From assembly GCF_034009455.1 (NCBI RefSeq), contig NZ_CP125380.1, positions 5,283,501-5,347,500 of the forward strand: DNA of 64,000 nucleotides. The letters are read 5' to 3'. Under the pieces are notes generated by a model that was not told the DNA's origin, did no database searches, and saw only the letters and a list, made by a program, of their open reading frames with translations. This DNA comes from Pseudomonas sp. P5_109 (GTDB lineage Bacteria > Pseudomonadota > Gammaproteobacteria > Pseudomonadales > Pseudomonadaceae). Every line of letters starts with the position of its first letter. Within the stretch, counting starts at the first letter, position 1. The translations under genes and the position numbers were made by a program. Positions 47,470 to 56,957 of this stretch are shown here, piece after piece.

Positions 47470-48713
47470 CAGCCGGCGAACCGGCGGAACACCAGCGAGC
47501 CATTGGTGCCGCCAAAACCGAAGGAATTGGAAACGACCACATCGATATCCATGTTGCGCGCCGTGTGCGGCACGAAATCGAGGTCGCAGCCTTCGTCCGG
47601 CTCATCGAGGTTGATGGTCGGCGGCGCTACCTGGCTATTGATGGCCAGCACGCTGAAGATCGCTTCGACCGCGCCCGCCGCGCCCAGCAAGTGGCCGGTC
47701 ATGGACTTGGTGGAACTGACGGCCAGCTTGTAGGCATGCTCACCGAACACCGACTTGATCGCGTTGACTTCAGCGAGGTCACCTGCGGGAGTCGAGGTGC
47801 CGTGGGCGTTGATGTACTGCACTTGATCGCCATTGATTTTGGCATCGCGCAGCGCATTGGTGATGCAGCGCGCAGCACCCGCGCCATCGGCTGGCGGCGA
47901 GGTCATGTGGTAGGCATCGCCACTGGTGCCAAAGCCGATCAACTCGGCGTAGATGGTCGCGCCACGCGCCTTGGCGTGCTCGAGTTCTTCCAGCACCAGC
48001 GCACCGGCACCGTTGGACAATACGAAGCCATCACGGCCCTTGTCCCATGGACGGCTGGCGCGGGTTGGTTCGTCGTTGCGGGTCGACAGCGCGCGGGAGG
48101 CACCGAAGCCACCCATGCCCAGGCCGCAAGCGGCCATCTCGGCGCCACCGGCAATCATCACGTCGGCTTCGTCGTACATGATGTTGCGGGCCGCCATGCC
48201 AATGCAGTGAGTACCGGTGGTACAGGCCGTGGCGATGGCATAGTTGGGTCCCTGTGCACCGAGGTGGATGGACAGGAAACCGGAAATCATATTGATGATC
48301 GAGCCTGGCACGAAGAACGGAGAGATCCGTCGTGGGCCGGTCTCGTGCAGCGTGCGGGCGGTTTCTTCGATATTGGTCAGACCGCCAATACCCGAGCCCA
48401 TGGCCACGCCGATACGCTCACGGTTGGCATCAGTGACTTCCAGACCGGAATTGCGTACCGCCTGAAAACCTGCGGCCAGACCGTACTGAATGAACAGGTC
48501 GAGCTTGCGGGCTTCCTTGACCGACAGGTACTCCTCGACATTGAAGTCCTTTACCGAGCCGCCAAAACGGGTGGAATAGGCAGAAAGGTCGGTGTGTTCG
48601 ATCAGACCAATGCCACTGCGGCCAGCCAGAATGCCCTGCCAGCTGCTCGGCACATCCGTGCCCAGTGGCGACAACATACCCATACCGGTGACTACGACGC
48701 GTCTACGCGACAC
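47469..48713 (-). CDS. fabF: Beta-ketoacyl-ACP synthase II
   Basis: A 414-residue thiolase-fold condensing enzyme. The catalytic Cys164 lies in [10 protein letters not shown], the two His in [11 protein letters not shown] and [10 protein letters not shown], and the Lys in SSTKS. It elongates acyl-ACP chains. The GTG start at 48713 has AGGAGA upstream and begins [12 protein letters not shown] as in the family; the frame is open upstream without support. A terminator separates it from acpP. Confidence 0.95.
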   Translation of the reverse strand: MSRRRVVVTGMGMLSPLGTDVPSSWQGILAGRSGIGLIEHTDLSAYSTRFGGSVKDFNVEEYLSVKEARKLDLFIQYGLAAGFQAVRNSGLEVTDANRERIGVAMGSGIGGLTNIEETARTLHETGPRRISPFFVPGSIINMISGFLSIHLGAQGPNYAIATACTTGTHCIGMAARNIMYDEADVMIAGGAEMAACGLGMGGFGASRALSTRNDEPTRASRPWDKGRDGFVLSNGAGALVLEELEHAKARGATIYAELIGFGTSGDAYHMTSPPADGAGAARCITNALRDAKINGDQVQYINAHGTSTPAGDLAEVNAIKSVFGEHAYKLAVSSTKSMTGHLLGAAGAVEAIFSVLAINSQVAPPTINLDEPDEGCDLDFVPHTARNMDIDVVVSNSFGFGGTNGSLVFRRFAG

Positions 48714-48759
48714 AGCACTCTCCTTTTTTTTCAAATGACGACTTTGCATCAGGCCTAAA

Positions 48760-48797
48760 GAAAAAACCGCACGCCGTGATGGCAGTGCGGTTTTTCC
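48760..48797 (-). terminator. Terminator/attenuator between acpP and fabF
   Basis: AAAAACCGCAC/GTGCGGTTTTT perfect 11-bp stem (48762-48772 and 48785-48795) with U-tract. It would let acpP be transcribed at a much higher level than fabF-pabC-mltG. Confidence 0.85.
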
Positions 48798-48824
48798 ATG
48801 ACAGCGAGCAACGATTACAAACTA

Positions 48825-49061
48825 TTACGCCTGGTGGCTAGTAACGTAGTCGATTGCAGCTTGTACAGTAGTGATCTTCTCAGCTTCTTCGTCAGGGATT
48901 TCGGTCTCGAATTCCTCTTCCAGAGCCATCACCAGCTCAACGGTGTCAAGGGAGTCGGCACCCAGGTCTTCAACGAAGGAAGCAGTGTTGACCACTTCTT
49001 CTTCTTTAACGCCCAGTTGCTCAGCAACGATTTTCTTGACGCGCTCTTCGATGGTGCTCAT
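48825..49061 (-). CDS. acpP: Acyl carrier protein
   Basis: A 78-residue acidic four-helix protein. The phosphopantetheine attachment Ser37 is in [18 protein letters not shown]. It is the carrier of fatty-acid synthesis. A strong SD (AGGAGTG) and its own near-consensus promoter (49114-49141) fit high expression. Confidence 0.98.
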   Translation of the reverse strand: MSTIEERVKKIVAEQLGVKEEEVVNTASFVEDLGADSLDTVELVMALEEEFETEIPDEEAEKITTVQAAIDYVTSHQA

Positions 49062-49113
49062 ACCTTGTTTTCACTCCTAATGGACAAATTCAGGCAGCTG
49101 GCCAGTGGGTAAG

Positions 49114-49141
49114 TGTATAGAAAGGCTTTTCAGCTTTTCAA
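49114..49141 (-). promoter_or_regulatory. acpP promoter
   Basis: Minus-strand TTGAAA (49136-49141), 16-bp spacer, TATACA (49114-49119), giving a leader of about 45 nt before acpP. It lies in the 196-bp gap between fabG and acpP. Confidence 0.65.
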
Positions 49142-49257
49142 CTGAAAGCTTCACTCCTCGAACCCGGTGACCCTCTGCCTATAAATAGATTGCAGCTTTA
49201 TAACGGATTTTAGACAGCTCGTATGACATTTTTTTGAAGCAATCCGTCACATTTGAA

Positions 49258-49998
49258 TTACATGTACATCCCGCCGTTCACCGGGATTGTAGCTCCGGTA
49301 ACGTAAGCCGCACCGTCCGACGCAAGAAAAGCGACCACGGACGCGATCTCTTGAGCTTGCCCCAGACGACCCAGCGGAATCTGCGTCTGCAAGGCTTCAC
49401 GCTGCGCCTCGGGAAGTTCACGGGTCATATCGGTATCGATGAACCCTGGGGCCACCGAGTTTACCGTAATCGCACGCGAACCGACTTCACGCGCCAGAGC
49501 ACGGCTGAAACCTTCCAGACCGGCCTTGGCGGCAGCGTAGTTTACTTGGCCTGCGTTGCCCATGGCACCCACAACCGAACCAATACTGATAATTCGGCCC
49601 CAACGGGCTTTGGTCATGCCACGCAAAACGCCCTTGGACAGGCGGAACAGACTGTTCAGGTTGGTATCGACAACGTCATGCCACTCGTCGTCTTTCATGC
49701 GCATCATCAGGTTATCGCGGGTGATACCGGCATTGTTGACCAGGATCGCCGGCGCACCGAACTGCTCCTGGATGCTCGCCAGGACACTTGCCACGGACTC
49801 GTCGCTGGTGACATTGAGTTCCAGGCCAGTGCCTTGAATACCGTTTTCCTTCAGGGTGGCGGCAATGCGTTCGGCACCCGACGCGGAGGTCGCGGTACCG
49901 ACGACGATGGCGCCCTGACGACCCAGTTCCAGGGCGATAGCCTGGCCGATGCCACGGCTTGCACCGGTGACCAGTGCAACTTTACCTTGCAGACTCAT
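49258..49998 (-). CDS. fabG: 3-oxoacyl-ACP reductase
   Basis: A 246-residue SDR: VALVTGASRGIGQAIA for NADPH, VNNAGITRDNLMMRM, Ser in ISIGSVVGAMG, and Tyr-Lys in VNYAAAKAG. It reduces beta-ketoacyl-ACP. The start at 49998 has AGGAGA 9 nt upstream; longer forms overlap fabD. Confidence 0.96.
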   Translation of the reverse strand: MSLQGKVALVTGASRGIGQAIALELGRQGAIVVGTATSASGAERIAATLKENGIQGTGLELNVTSDESVASVLASIQEQFGAPAILVNNAGITRDNLMMRMKDDEWHDVVDTNLNSLFRLSKGVLRGMTKARWGRIISIGSVVGAMGNAGQVNYAAAKAGLEGFSRALAREVGSRAITVNSVAPGFIDTDMTRELPEAQREALQTQIPLGRLGQAQEIASVVAFLASDGAAYVTGATIPVNGGMYM

Positions 49999-50014
49999 GC
50001 AAGTTTCTCCTGAT

Positions 50015-50953
50015 TCAGGCCAACGCTGCACGGGCGGCAGCGAAAGCGTCTGGGGTATTGAGGTTGGATGTCGATACGCCTTCGGCGCAACGCTTGTTCA
50101 GACCGGCCAGCACTTTGCCCGGGCCGCACTCGACCAGATTGGTCGCGCCCTTGGCTGCCAGAGCCTGTACGGACTCGACCCAGCGTACCGGCTTGTACAG
50201 TTGTTCGAGCAAATCGCGCTTGAGGGTTTCCAGATCGGCCGGCACTTGGGCACTGACGTTCTGCACCACGGGAATCTGTGGCACCTGCCAGTCGATCGCG
50301 GCGATCGACTCGGCGAAACGCTCGGCAGCCGGACGCATCAGTTCGCAGTGCGACGGCACGCTGACCGGCAATGGCATGGCGCGCTTGGCACCACGTGCCT
50401 TGCAGCCTTCGATGGCGCGCTCGACGGCTGCCTTGGCACCGGCGATGACCACCTGGCCTGGCGAGTTGAAATTGACCGCACTGACGACTTCGCCTTGCGC
50501 CGCTTCGGCGCAGGCTGCCAGTACGTCAGCATCGTCCAGCCCCAGGATGGCAGCCATACCGCCCTGCCCGGCCGGAACGGCTTCCTGCATCAGTTGGCCA
50601 CGACGCTCGACCAGTTTCACCGCGTCGCCCAGGCCCAGGCTGCCAGCGGCAACCAGTGCGCTGTATTCACCCAGGCTGTGACCGGCAACATAAGCCGGGC
50701 GCGCGCCGCCTTCTGCCAGCCACAGACGCCACAGGGCGATAGAGGCGGTCAGGATGGCCGGTTGGGTTTTATCGGTTTGATTGAGTTGCTCTTCCGGCCC
50801 TTGCTGGGTCAGTGCCCACAGGTCGTAACCCAGTGCATCGGAAGCTTCTTTGAATGTTTCGAGGACAACCGGATGTTGCGCGCCCAGCTCGGCCAGCATG
50901 CCGAGGGACTGCGAACCCTGTCCTGGAAAGACGAATGCGAGGGAAGCAGACAT
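50015..50953 (-). CDS. fabD: Malonyl-CoA:ACP transacylase
   Basis: A 312-residue acyltransferase: FVFPGQGSQSLGM near the N-terminus, the active Ser in GHSLGEYSALVAAG, and His in SVPSHCELM. It loads malonyl onto ACP. It is 16 bp upstream of fabG. The start at 50953 fits the family; the frame is open further upstream across the gap to plsX. Confidence 0.96.
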   Translation of the reverse strand: MSASLAFVFPGQGSQSLGMLAELGAQHPVVLETFKEASDALGYDLWALTQQGPEEQLNQTDKTQPAILTASIALWRLWLAEGGARPAYVAGHSLGEYSALVAAGSLGLGDAVKLVERRGQLMQEAVPAGQGGMAAILGLDDADVLAACAEAAQGEVVSAVNFNSPGQVVIAGAKAAVERAIEGCKARGAKRAMPLPVSVPSHCELMRPAAERFAESIAAIDWQVPQIPVVQNVSAQVPADLETLKRDLLEQLYKPVRWVESVQALAAKGATNLVECGPGKVLAGLNKRCAEGVSTSNLNTPDAFAAARAALA

Positions 50954-51078
50954 GTAACAAGCCCCTAATGATCTTGTCGTCGGAGAAATGGCGCCCCGCT
51001 TTGGGGACGCAAGAAACTGACAGTTGGATGGCCCATTGAACCAAGCGGTCACATTTAAGCATTGTCCGACGAAAACGC

Positions 51079-52089
51079 CTAAAGCAACAAATCCTCCAGA
51101 CGACCGTGCAGGCGTTCGGGAAGATTCTCCTGAATCTCGATCAAGGCGCGCTGAATGGCACTTTGAAAACCCTGGACGCCGGCAGAACCGTGGCTTTTCA
51201 CCACAATCCCCTGCAGGCCGAGAAAGCTCGCACCGTTGTGCCGGGCAGGCGCCAAATCGGCCTGCAGGCGCTTCATCAAGGGCAGCGCCAGTGCGCCGAC
51301 CGCGCGCGAGGCCATGTTCTTCTTGAACAACGCCTCGATACGCCCGGCAATCATGGTCGCCAGGCCCTCACTGGATTTGAGCAGGATGTTGCCGACAAAA
51401 CCGTCACATACCACCACATCCGCTTCGCCACGGTATAAACCGTCGCCTTCGATAAAGCCGATGTAATTGATACCCCTGGCGCCCTGCAACAAGGTCGCTG
51501 CCAGCTTGACCTGTTGATTGCCCTTGATGTCTTCGGTGCCGATATTCAGCAACGCCACTCGTGGACGGATTATGCCCAGGGTCTCGGCCGCTACCGACCC
51601 CATGACCGCAAACTGCAACAGATGCTCGGCACTGCAATCGACGTTGGCACCCAGGTCGAGCAATTGGCAGTAACCCTTTTGTGTCGGAATCGCCGCCACC
51701 ATGGCCGGACGATCAATGCCCGGCAGGGTCTTGAGCACGAACCGCGACAACGCCATCAGCGCGCCGGTATTGCCGGCACTGACACAGGCCTGGACCTTGC
51801 CGTCGCGCAGCAGCTCAAGGGCCACGCGCATCGATGAGTCAGGCTTGCCACGCAAGGCCTGGGCAGGTTTTTCGTCCATGGTGATGACTTCGCTCGCCGG
51901 GGCAATCGACAGGCGCGCGCGATCCACAGCCGAATGGCCAGCGATCAATTCTTCAAGAAGGGAGGGTTGACCGACGAGGGTCAGGTGCAGCGAGGGCGTA
52001 GCAGACAGGCAAGCAAGACTGGCCTGGACAATGCTGCGGGGACCGAAGTCCCCGCCCATTGCGTCAATCGCGATGACTTGAGCGGACAA
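51079..52089 (-). CDS. plsX: Phosphate acyltransferase PlsX
   Basis: A 336-residue protein with [13 protein letters not shown] at the N-terminus, [34 protein letters not shown], and [15 protein letters not shown]. It makes acyl-phosphate from acyl-ACP for phospholipid synthesis. It appears to use a TTG start at 52089, 4 bp after the rpmF stop codon, so its translation probably depends on coupling to rpmF. Confidence 0.94.
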   Translation of the reverse strand: MSAQVIAIDAMGGDFGPRSIVQASLACLSATPSLHLTLVGQPSLLEELIAGHSAVDRARLSIAPASEVITMDEKPAQALRGKPDSSMRVALELLRDGKVQACVSAGNTGALMALSRFVLKTLPGIDRPAMVAAIPTQKGYCQLLDLGANVDCSAEHLLQFAVMGSVAAETLGIIRPRVALLNIGTEDIKGNQQVKLAATLLQGARGINYIGFIEGDGLYRGEADVVVCDGFVGNILLKSSEGLATMIAGRIEALFKKNMASRAVGALALPLMKRLQADLAPARHNGASFLGLQGIVVKSHGSAGVQGFQSAIQRALIEIQENLPERLHGRLEDLLL

Positions 52090-52093
52090 GTGA

Positions 52094-52276
52094 TTACTCG
52101 TCAGCGCCCTTGTCGATCACTTTACGGCCACGGTATACGCCTTCTGGCGATACGTGGTGACGCAGGTGAACTTCACCGGTGGTTTTTTCTACAGACAGGG
52201 TGCTAGCCTCGAGAGCGTCGTGCGAACGGCGCATGTCACGGGCGGAGCGGGATTTTTTGTTCTGCTGAACAGCCAT
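52094..52276 (-). CDS. rpmF: 50S ribosomal protein L32
   Basis: A 60-residue basic protein ([20 protein letters not shown]...). It lacks the zinc cysteines found in some L32 forms. It is 13 bp after yceD and directly before plsX, the usual yceD-rpmF-plsX order. Confidence 0.97.
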
Positions 52277-52289
52277 AATTGATTAACTC

Positions 52290-52817
52290 CTAAACGTTTG
52301 GGTCACGCTTTAACTGCGCCAATACACTGAACGGGTTGGACCGCGTTACCTCGTCCTCGCTCGGTTCGGGCTCATCGAGACCCGCCGGCTGCTGGCATTC
52401 TTCCGGATGATGAGCAGGCACAATGGGCAAGGCGAGCAGAAGCTCCTCCTCGATCAGTGACTGCAGATCCAAAGGATCTTCGCCCAGTTCCAGCACGTCA
52501 TAACCTTTCGGCAACGACTGGGTATTCGCACCCTCCTTCACCACAGCGTAACTGCATTCGCTATGGATCGGCAGGGTGACCAGCTCAAGACAACGCTGGC
52601 AAACCATTTTGACTTCAGTGTCGATAAAGCTGTGGATGACCACAGATTTACGTTCATCTCGTTCAAAAACGAATTTAGCCTGCACCGTACCGACATTGTC
52701 GGAAAGCGGGTCGCAGAGTCTCTCCAAATCGGCCAGCAGCATTTCACCTTGAAGGGTGGTGCCACGATCAGCCAATTTGCGCGGGTCAACGTGAGGTGGA
52801 ATCGGGTCATTCAACAT
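52290..52817 (-). CDS. yceD: YceD/DUF177 family protein
   Basis: A 175-residue protein beginning MLNDPIPPHVDPRKLADRG, with MVCQRCLELVTLPI in the middle and an acidic C-terminal part (DEPEPSEDEV). Relatives in other bacteria and plants take part in 23S rRNA metabolism. The start at 52817 has no SD and would lie about 3 nt from the predicted transcription start, so it may be translated leaderless. It heads the rpmF-plsX-fabD transcript. Confidence 0.9.
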   Translation of the reverse strand: MLNDPIPPHVDPRKLADRGTTLQGEMLLADLERLCDPLSDNVGTVQAKFVFERDERKSVVIHSFIDTEVKMVCQRCLELVTLPIHSECSYAVVKEGANTQSLPKGYDVLELGEDPLDLQSLIEEELLLALPIVPAHHPEECQQPAGLDEPEPSEDEVTRSNPFSVLAQLKRDPNV

Positions 52818-52826
52818 AGGCGCAGC

Positions 52827-52854
52827 ATTATAGGGATGCACCCGCCCATGTCAA
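52827..52854 (-). promoter_or_regulatory. Consensus sigma70 promoter of yceD-rpmF-plsX
   Basis: Minus-strand TTGACA (52849-52854), 16-bp spacer, TATAAT (52827-52832): both hexamers are perfect. The expected start is near 52820, just 3 nt from the yceD ATG. Confidence 0.8.
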
Positions 52855-52922
52855 AGGAAATTCAGCCCTGTCCGTCACTTGGAAGCCTCGCTAGAATTCG
52901 CACCTGCCTTATGGAGATGCGC

Positions 52923-53501
52923 ATGCTGCCTTTATTACTCGCTTCCGGCTCGGTCTATCGCCGGGAATTGCTCGCTCGTTTGCAGCTGCCTTTCACGTGC
53001 AGCTCGCCGGATATCGACGAAAGCCATCGCCCGGGGGAATCCGCCATCGAGCTGGTCAAGCGCCTCGCCGAAGAGAAAGCCCGCGCCTTGGCCGACAGCC
53101 ATACCGCTCATCTGATAATCGGTTCCGACCAGGTCGCCGTGCTGGGAGAGCGGATAATCGGCAAGCCCCACACCTTCGAAAAAGCCCGCGAACAACTGCT
53201 GGCCGCCAGCGGTGCCAGCGTGACGTTCCTCACCGGCCTGGCCCTGCTCAACACCCGGACCGGGCACTGCCAGGTCGACTGCGTGCCGTTCACCGTCCAC
53301 ATGCGCACACTCGACGCGAGCCGCATCGAGCGCTACCTGCGCGCCGAGCAACCCTACGACTGCGCAGGCAGCTTCAAGGCCGAAGGCCTGGGGGTCAGCC
53401 TGTTTCGCAGCACCGAGGGACCTGACGCCACCAGCCTGGTCGGCCTGCCGCTGATTCGCCTGATCGACATGCTATTGGCCGAGGGCGTGCAAATCCCGTA
53501 G
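52923..53501 (+). CDS. Maf/YceF-type nucleotide pyrophosphatase
   Basis: A 192-residue Maf protein of the YceF class (7-methyl-GTP pyrophosphatase type): LLLASGSVYRRELLARL, DIDESHRPGESA, LIIGSDQVAVLG and the C-terminal CAGSFKAEGLGVSLF. It hydrolyses non-canonical nucleotides. ATGs at 52911, 52917 and 52923 are all in frame; 52923 has GGAG 6 nt upstream and matches the family length. Its TAG stop is part of the following REP element. Divergent from yceD. Confidence 0.92.
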   Translation: MLPLLLASGSVYRRELLARLQLPFTCSSPDIDESHRPGESAIELVKRLAEEKARALADSHTAHLIIGSDQVAVLGERIIGKPHTFEKAREQLLAASGASVTFLTGLALLNTRTGHCQVDCVPFTVHMRTLDASRIERYLRAEQPYDCAGSFKAEGLGVSLFRSTEGPDATSLVGLPLIRLIDMLLAEGVQIP

Positions 53502-53576
53502 GAGCCGGACTGCTGGCAAACCGGGTGACGTGGCGTGCCAGGCATGCCGCCATCGCTGGCAAGCCAGCTCCTACAG
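53497..53576. repeat. REP doublet overlapping the maf stop codon
   Basis: CGTAGGAGCCGGACTGCTGGC (from 53498) and an inverted GCTGGCAAGCCAGCTCCTAC (ending 53575). The first unit's GTAG supplies the maf stop. Confidence 0.85.
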
Positions 53577-53586
53577 GTCGTGCGAA

Positions 53587-53618
53587 GGCAAAAAAACCGG
53601 CAATAGCCGGTTTTTTGT
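53587..53618. terminator. Bidirectional terminator between maf and sppA
   Basis: CCGGC/GCCGG core (53597-53601 and 53606-53610) extended by A6 and T6 on the two sides. It works for maf on one strand and sppA on the other. Confidence 0.85.
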
Positions 53619-53630
53619 GCACTCGAAAGA

Positions 53631-54620
53631 TCAGCGCAACGATGGACCGTTGAATCCCATCCACATTGCCAAGTGCTCAGCCACGCTGGCACCGAGTTTT
53701 TTCGAGAAGCGATCGAATGGCGACTCCTGAACGGTAAAGTCCACCAGTTCTTTCTCGCCGATCACATCCCGCGCGACCGAGCTGGCACTGCCCAGCCCAT
53801 CGATCAACCCCAGTGGCAGCGCCTGCTCGCCGTTCCAGACCAGGCCGGAAAACAGTTCCGGATGCTCCCTGTCCTTCAGGCGATCGCCGCGCCCCTGCTT
53901 GACGCTATTGATGAACTGCTTGTGGGTCGTATCGAGCACGCCCTGCCAGAAGGCAGTTTCTTCCGGCTTTTGCGGCTGGAACGGGTCGAGGAACGACTTG
54001 TGCTCGCCAGAAGTGTACGTACGACGCTCGACGCCCAGCTTCTCCATGGTGCCAACAAAACCATAACCCGCCGCCGTCACACCGATGGAGCCGACCAGGC
54101 TCGCCTTGTCGGCGTAGATCTGGTCCGCCGCACTGGCGATGTAGTAAGCACCGGAAGCCCCCAGGTCGGAAATGACTGCATACAGCTTGGTGTCCGGGTG
54201 CAGGCCGCGCAGACGACGGATCTCGTCATAGACATAACCCGACTGCACCGGGCTGCCACCCGGACTGTTGATGCGCAGGATGACGCCCTTGACCTTCTCG
54301 TCCTCGAAAGCCGCGCGCAGGCTGCCAACGATATTGTCTGCGCTGGCCGGCTCCTTGTCGGCGATCATGCCGGTCACATCGATCAGCGCCGTGTAATGGG
54401 CGCTGCGAGTGGCGGCTTTTTCCATATCCATCAGCGGCGAAAACAGGGCAATTGCGCCGAACAGATACACAAAAGTCAGAAGCTTGAAGAATATGCCCCA
54501 GCGGCGGGACCGGCGCTGCTCCTGCACGCTGGCCAGCAGCGTCTTTTCCAGCAGCTTCCAGCTTTTGTCGTCACCGCTCTCTGCACTCGCCTTGGCGGGT
54601 GCCTTCCATTCGTCGGTCAT
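53631..54620 (-). CDS. sppA: Signal peptide peptidase SppA-type S49 protease
   Basis: A 329-residue inner-membrane protease with a short cytoplasmic N-terminus, one membrane helix (GIFFKLLTFVYLFGAIALF), and an S49 domain with nucleophile S156 (ASGAYYIAS) and general-base K208 (GEHKSF). It degrades cleaved signal peptides. The start at 54620 was chosen; a GTG at 54629 is also open. It is 24 bp after the HAD phosphatase gene. Confidence 0.9.
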   Translation of the reverse strand: MTDEWKAPAKASAESGDDKSWKLLEKTLLASVQEQRRSRRWGIFFKLLTFVYLFGAIALFSPLMDMEKAATRSAHYTALIDVTGMIADKEPASADNIVGSLRAAFEDEKVKGVILRINSPGGSPVQSGYVYDEIRRLRGLHPDTKLYAVISDLGASGAYYIASAADQIYADKASLVGSIGVTAAGYGFVGTMEKLGVERRTYTSGEHKSFLDPFQPQKPEETAFWQGVLDTTHKQFINSVKQGRGDRLKDREHPELFSGLVWNGEQALPLGLIDGLGSASSVARDVIGEKELVDFTVQESPFDRFSKKLGASVAEHLAMWMGFNGPSLR

Positions 54621-54644
54621 GCCATCCACCCCAAAAACAACCGG

Positions 54645-55307
54645 TTAAGCCTGCTGATTCAGCCAGGCATGCAATTCTGAAAAGCGGTCGATGGCCAATC
54701 GCGGCTCATACAACCTCAACGCGTCGATCGATTGGGCGCCATAGCTGACAGCCACCGAGCCCATGCCGGCGTTGCGCGCCATCTGCAAATCAAAGGACGA
54801 ATCACCGACCATCAGCGCCTGTTCCGGGCGAACTTCGCAATGGGCGAGGATCTGCTCGAGCATCAACGGATGCGGCTTGCTGGCGGTCTCGTCGGCGGCG
54901 CGGGTGATATCGAAGAAGTCTTCCCAGCCGTGGGATTTCAACACCCGATCCAGCCCGCGACGGGCCTTGCCGGTCGCCACGGCCAGATGATAACCCTCGG
55001 CACGAAATGCCTCGAGCGACTCGACCACCCCCTCGAACAGCGGCGAAGGCACAGCCTCCGACGCAATGTAATGCTCGGCATAGTGCTCGCGGAACGCGAT
55101 CAACTCGGCATCACCAATCTCCGGGTACAGGGTGCGAATCGCTTCCGGCAAGCCCAGGCCGATGATGCCCTTGACGGCAAAATCGTCGCACTGCTCAAAA
55201 CCGGAGCGCTGTGAGGCAACGTGCATCGCCTCGACAATACGGCCAATGGAGTCAGCCAGCGTGCCGTCCCAATCGAAGATCAGCAGCTTGTAATCAGATG
55301 GGCGCAC
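54645..55307 (-). CDS. HAD-IA family hydrolase
   Basis: A 220-residue phosphatase-fold protein: motif [11 protein letters not shown], motif II in [10 protein letters not shown], motif III Lys in ASKPHPLML, motif [18 protein letters not shown]. It is similar to phosphoglycolate phosphatases, but the substrate is uncertain. GTG start with GGAG upstream, inside the rluC end (14-bp overlap). Confidence 0.9.
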   Translation of the reverse strand: MRPSDYKLLIFDWDGTLADSIGRIVEAMHVASQRSGFEQCDDFAVKGIIGLGLPEAIRTLYPEIGDAELIAFREHYAEHYIASEAVPSPLFEGVVESLEAFRAEGYHLAVATGKARRGLDRVLKSHGWEDFFDITRAADETASKPHPLMLEQILAHCEVRPEQALMVGDSSFDLQMARNAGMGSVAVSYGAQSIDALRLYEPRLAIDRFSELHAWLNQQA

Positions 55308-56256
55308 TCAATCGCTCCACGGTTTTGGCCCACATTTCGTCAACCGGCGCCTGCAACTTCAACTCACCGCCATCGGGCAGCGGCACGGTCAGCATGTAGG
55401 CGTGCAGGAACAGGCGCTTGCCGCCCAGGTCACGGATTTCCTTGCTGAAGCCTTCTTCGCCATACTTGGTGTCGCCAGCGATGCAATGCCCGGCGTGCAA
55501 GGTATGGACGCGGATCTGGTGAGTACGACCGGTAATGGGCTTGGCTTCGACCAGGGTGGCAAAGTCGCCAAAACGACGCAGGACCTTGAACACGGTCACG
55601 GATTCCTTGCCCTCCTCCTCGTCGACCTCGACCATACGCTCACCGGAGCGCAGATTGCTCTTGCCCAGAGGCGCACGGATTTGCTTGATCGAGCTCGCCC
55701 AGTTACCGCGAACCAGCGCCATGTAGCGCTTGTCGACGCCATCACCGCGCAACGCGGAGTGCAAGTGGCGCAACATGCTGCGCTTCTTGGCGATCATCAA
55801 CAGGCCGGAGGTGTCACGGTCGAGACGGTGAACCAGTTCGAGTTCCTTGCAATCGGGGCGCAACTGACGAAAGGCCTCGATCACACCGAACGTCAGGCCG
55901 CTGCCGCCGTGAACGGCGATGCCGCAAGGCTTGTTGATCACGATCAGCGCCTTGTCTTCGAAGACAATCGAGGCTTCGAGGCGCTGCAGCAGGCCTTGTG
56001 CCAGTGGCACCGGCTCGTCGCGCTCAGGCACACGTACCGGCGGCACGCGCACGATATCGCCCGCCTGCAGCTTGTACTCGGGCTTGATCCGCCCCTTGTT
56101 CACGCGCACTTCGCCCTTGCGCAAAATGCGGTAAATCAAGGTCTTGGGCACGCCTTTGAGTCGGGCGAGAAGGAAATTATCAATACGTTGGCCGGCATAT
56201 TCCGGCGAGACCTCAAGCAGTTGTACGCCTGGAGTCGGGGGGGTAGTCGTCGTCAT
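55294..56256 (-). CDS. rluC: 23S rRNA pseudouridine synthase RluC
   Basis: A 320-residue protein: S4 RNA-binding domain at about 18-75 ([26 protein letters not shown]) and a pseudouridine synthase domain with the catalytic Asp in [17 protein letters not shown]. It modifies 23S rRNA positions 955, 2504 and 2580 in E. coli. First gene of the rluC-HAD-sppA operon, divergent from rne. Confidence 0.93.
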   Translation of the reverse strand: MTTTTPPTPGVQLLEVSPEYAGQRIDNFLLARLKGVPKTLIYRILRKGEVRVNKGRIKPEYKLQAGDIVRVPPVRVPERDEPVPLAQGLLQRLEASIVFEDKALIVINKPCGIAVHGGSGLTFGVIEAFRQLRPDCKELELVHRLDRDTSGLLMIAKKRSMLRHLHSALRGDGVDKRYMALVRGNWASSIKQIRAPLGKSNLRSGERMVEVDEEEGKESVTVFKVLRRFGDFATLVEAKPITGRTHQIRVHTLHAGHCIAGDTKYGEEGFSKEIRDLGGKRLFLHAYMLTVPLPDGGELKLQAPVDEMWAKTVERLSAPI

Positions 56257-56285
56257 GCCGCGGATGATAACAATTTTTTATGGAA

Positions 56286-56314
56286 TTGAAGCACTTAATC
56301 ATTGCTGCTATAGT
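56286..56314 (+). promoter_or_regulatory. rne promoter
   Basis: TTGAAG (56286-56291), 17-bp spacer, TATAGT (56309-56314) in the rluC/rne divergent gap. It implies an rne leader of about 635 nt. Confidence 0.6.
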
Positions 56315-56320
56315 CGCGAA

Positions 56321-56957
56321 CGCCGCCAAAAGCGGCCTGGACAGCGGACCAACGGTCAAAAACCGGCCCTGACCAACGCAATTCACCAGGACGCGAGGCC
56401 GTCCTACGGGGCTTTCGCTACGTAACGGTGGAGTTTGCAGGTGTAACGAGCGCAGGTGACATGAGGCCTGAATCACGCCACAAAGCAGAGTTTTCACTCG
56501 TTTTGCGAGCCATATTCACGGCCAGTTCACAAAGTGCAGTCAGCTGCGAATGACCCCGAGCGAAGGCATCGGAAACAACGCCTAAATTAGCCATGATGCG
56601 TGACCTCCCCTTTCGGAGCTCACGGTAAATGCCAACCCGCTGCGGATTCTGCGCGCGGCAGCACCCGAATTATCAGGGATACGTGTAGGGTGGAGATGCA
56701 CAACCGCCGGACTGTGTAGCAACAGGCTTTCTCAAGACGCTTTATCTCGTCCACAGCCGCTGGTTGATTCCTCCTCCTGACTGAGTGCTTAAGTAGCCAC
56801 AGCAAGCAGGACGCGTACGTCGCGATGAAGGCCCACATTGGCCGGACTTCGCTGGACACGGGAAATGGCCAACCACTCCCGACGCACCTGACACCGACCG
56901 TGAGAAGTCGTGTGTGCCGAACGCCGTTTCCGGCAGCCCGGAAACCGACGGTACTAC
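56321..56957 (+). promoter_or_regulatory. Long structured rne 5' leader (rne-II-like)
   Basis: About 637 nt without a convincing gene but with many short stems. The last is GTTTCCGG (56926-56933), loop CAGC, CCGGAAAC (56938-56945), ending 12 nt before the ATG, where no good SD exists. A conserved rne-II RNA motif is known upstream of Pseudomonas RNase E genes and is thought to mediate feedback by RNase E cleavage; I infer this is that element. Confidence 0.65.
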
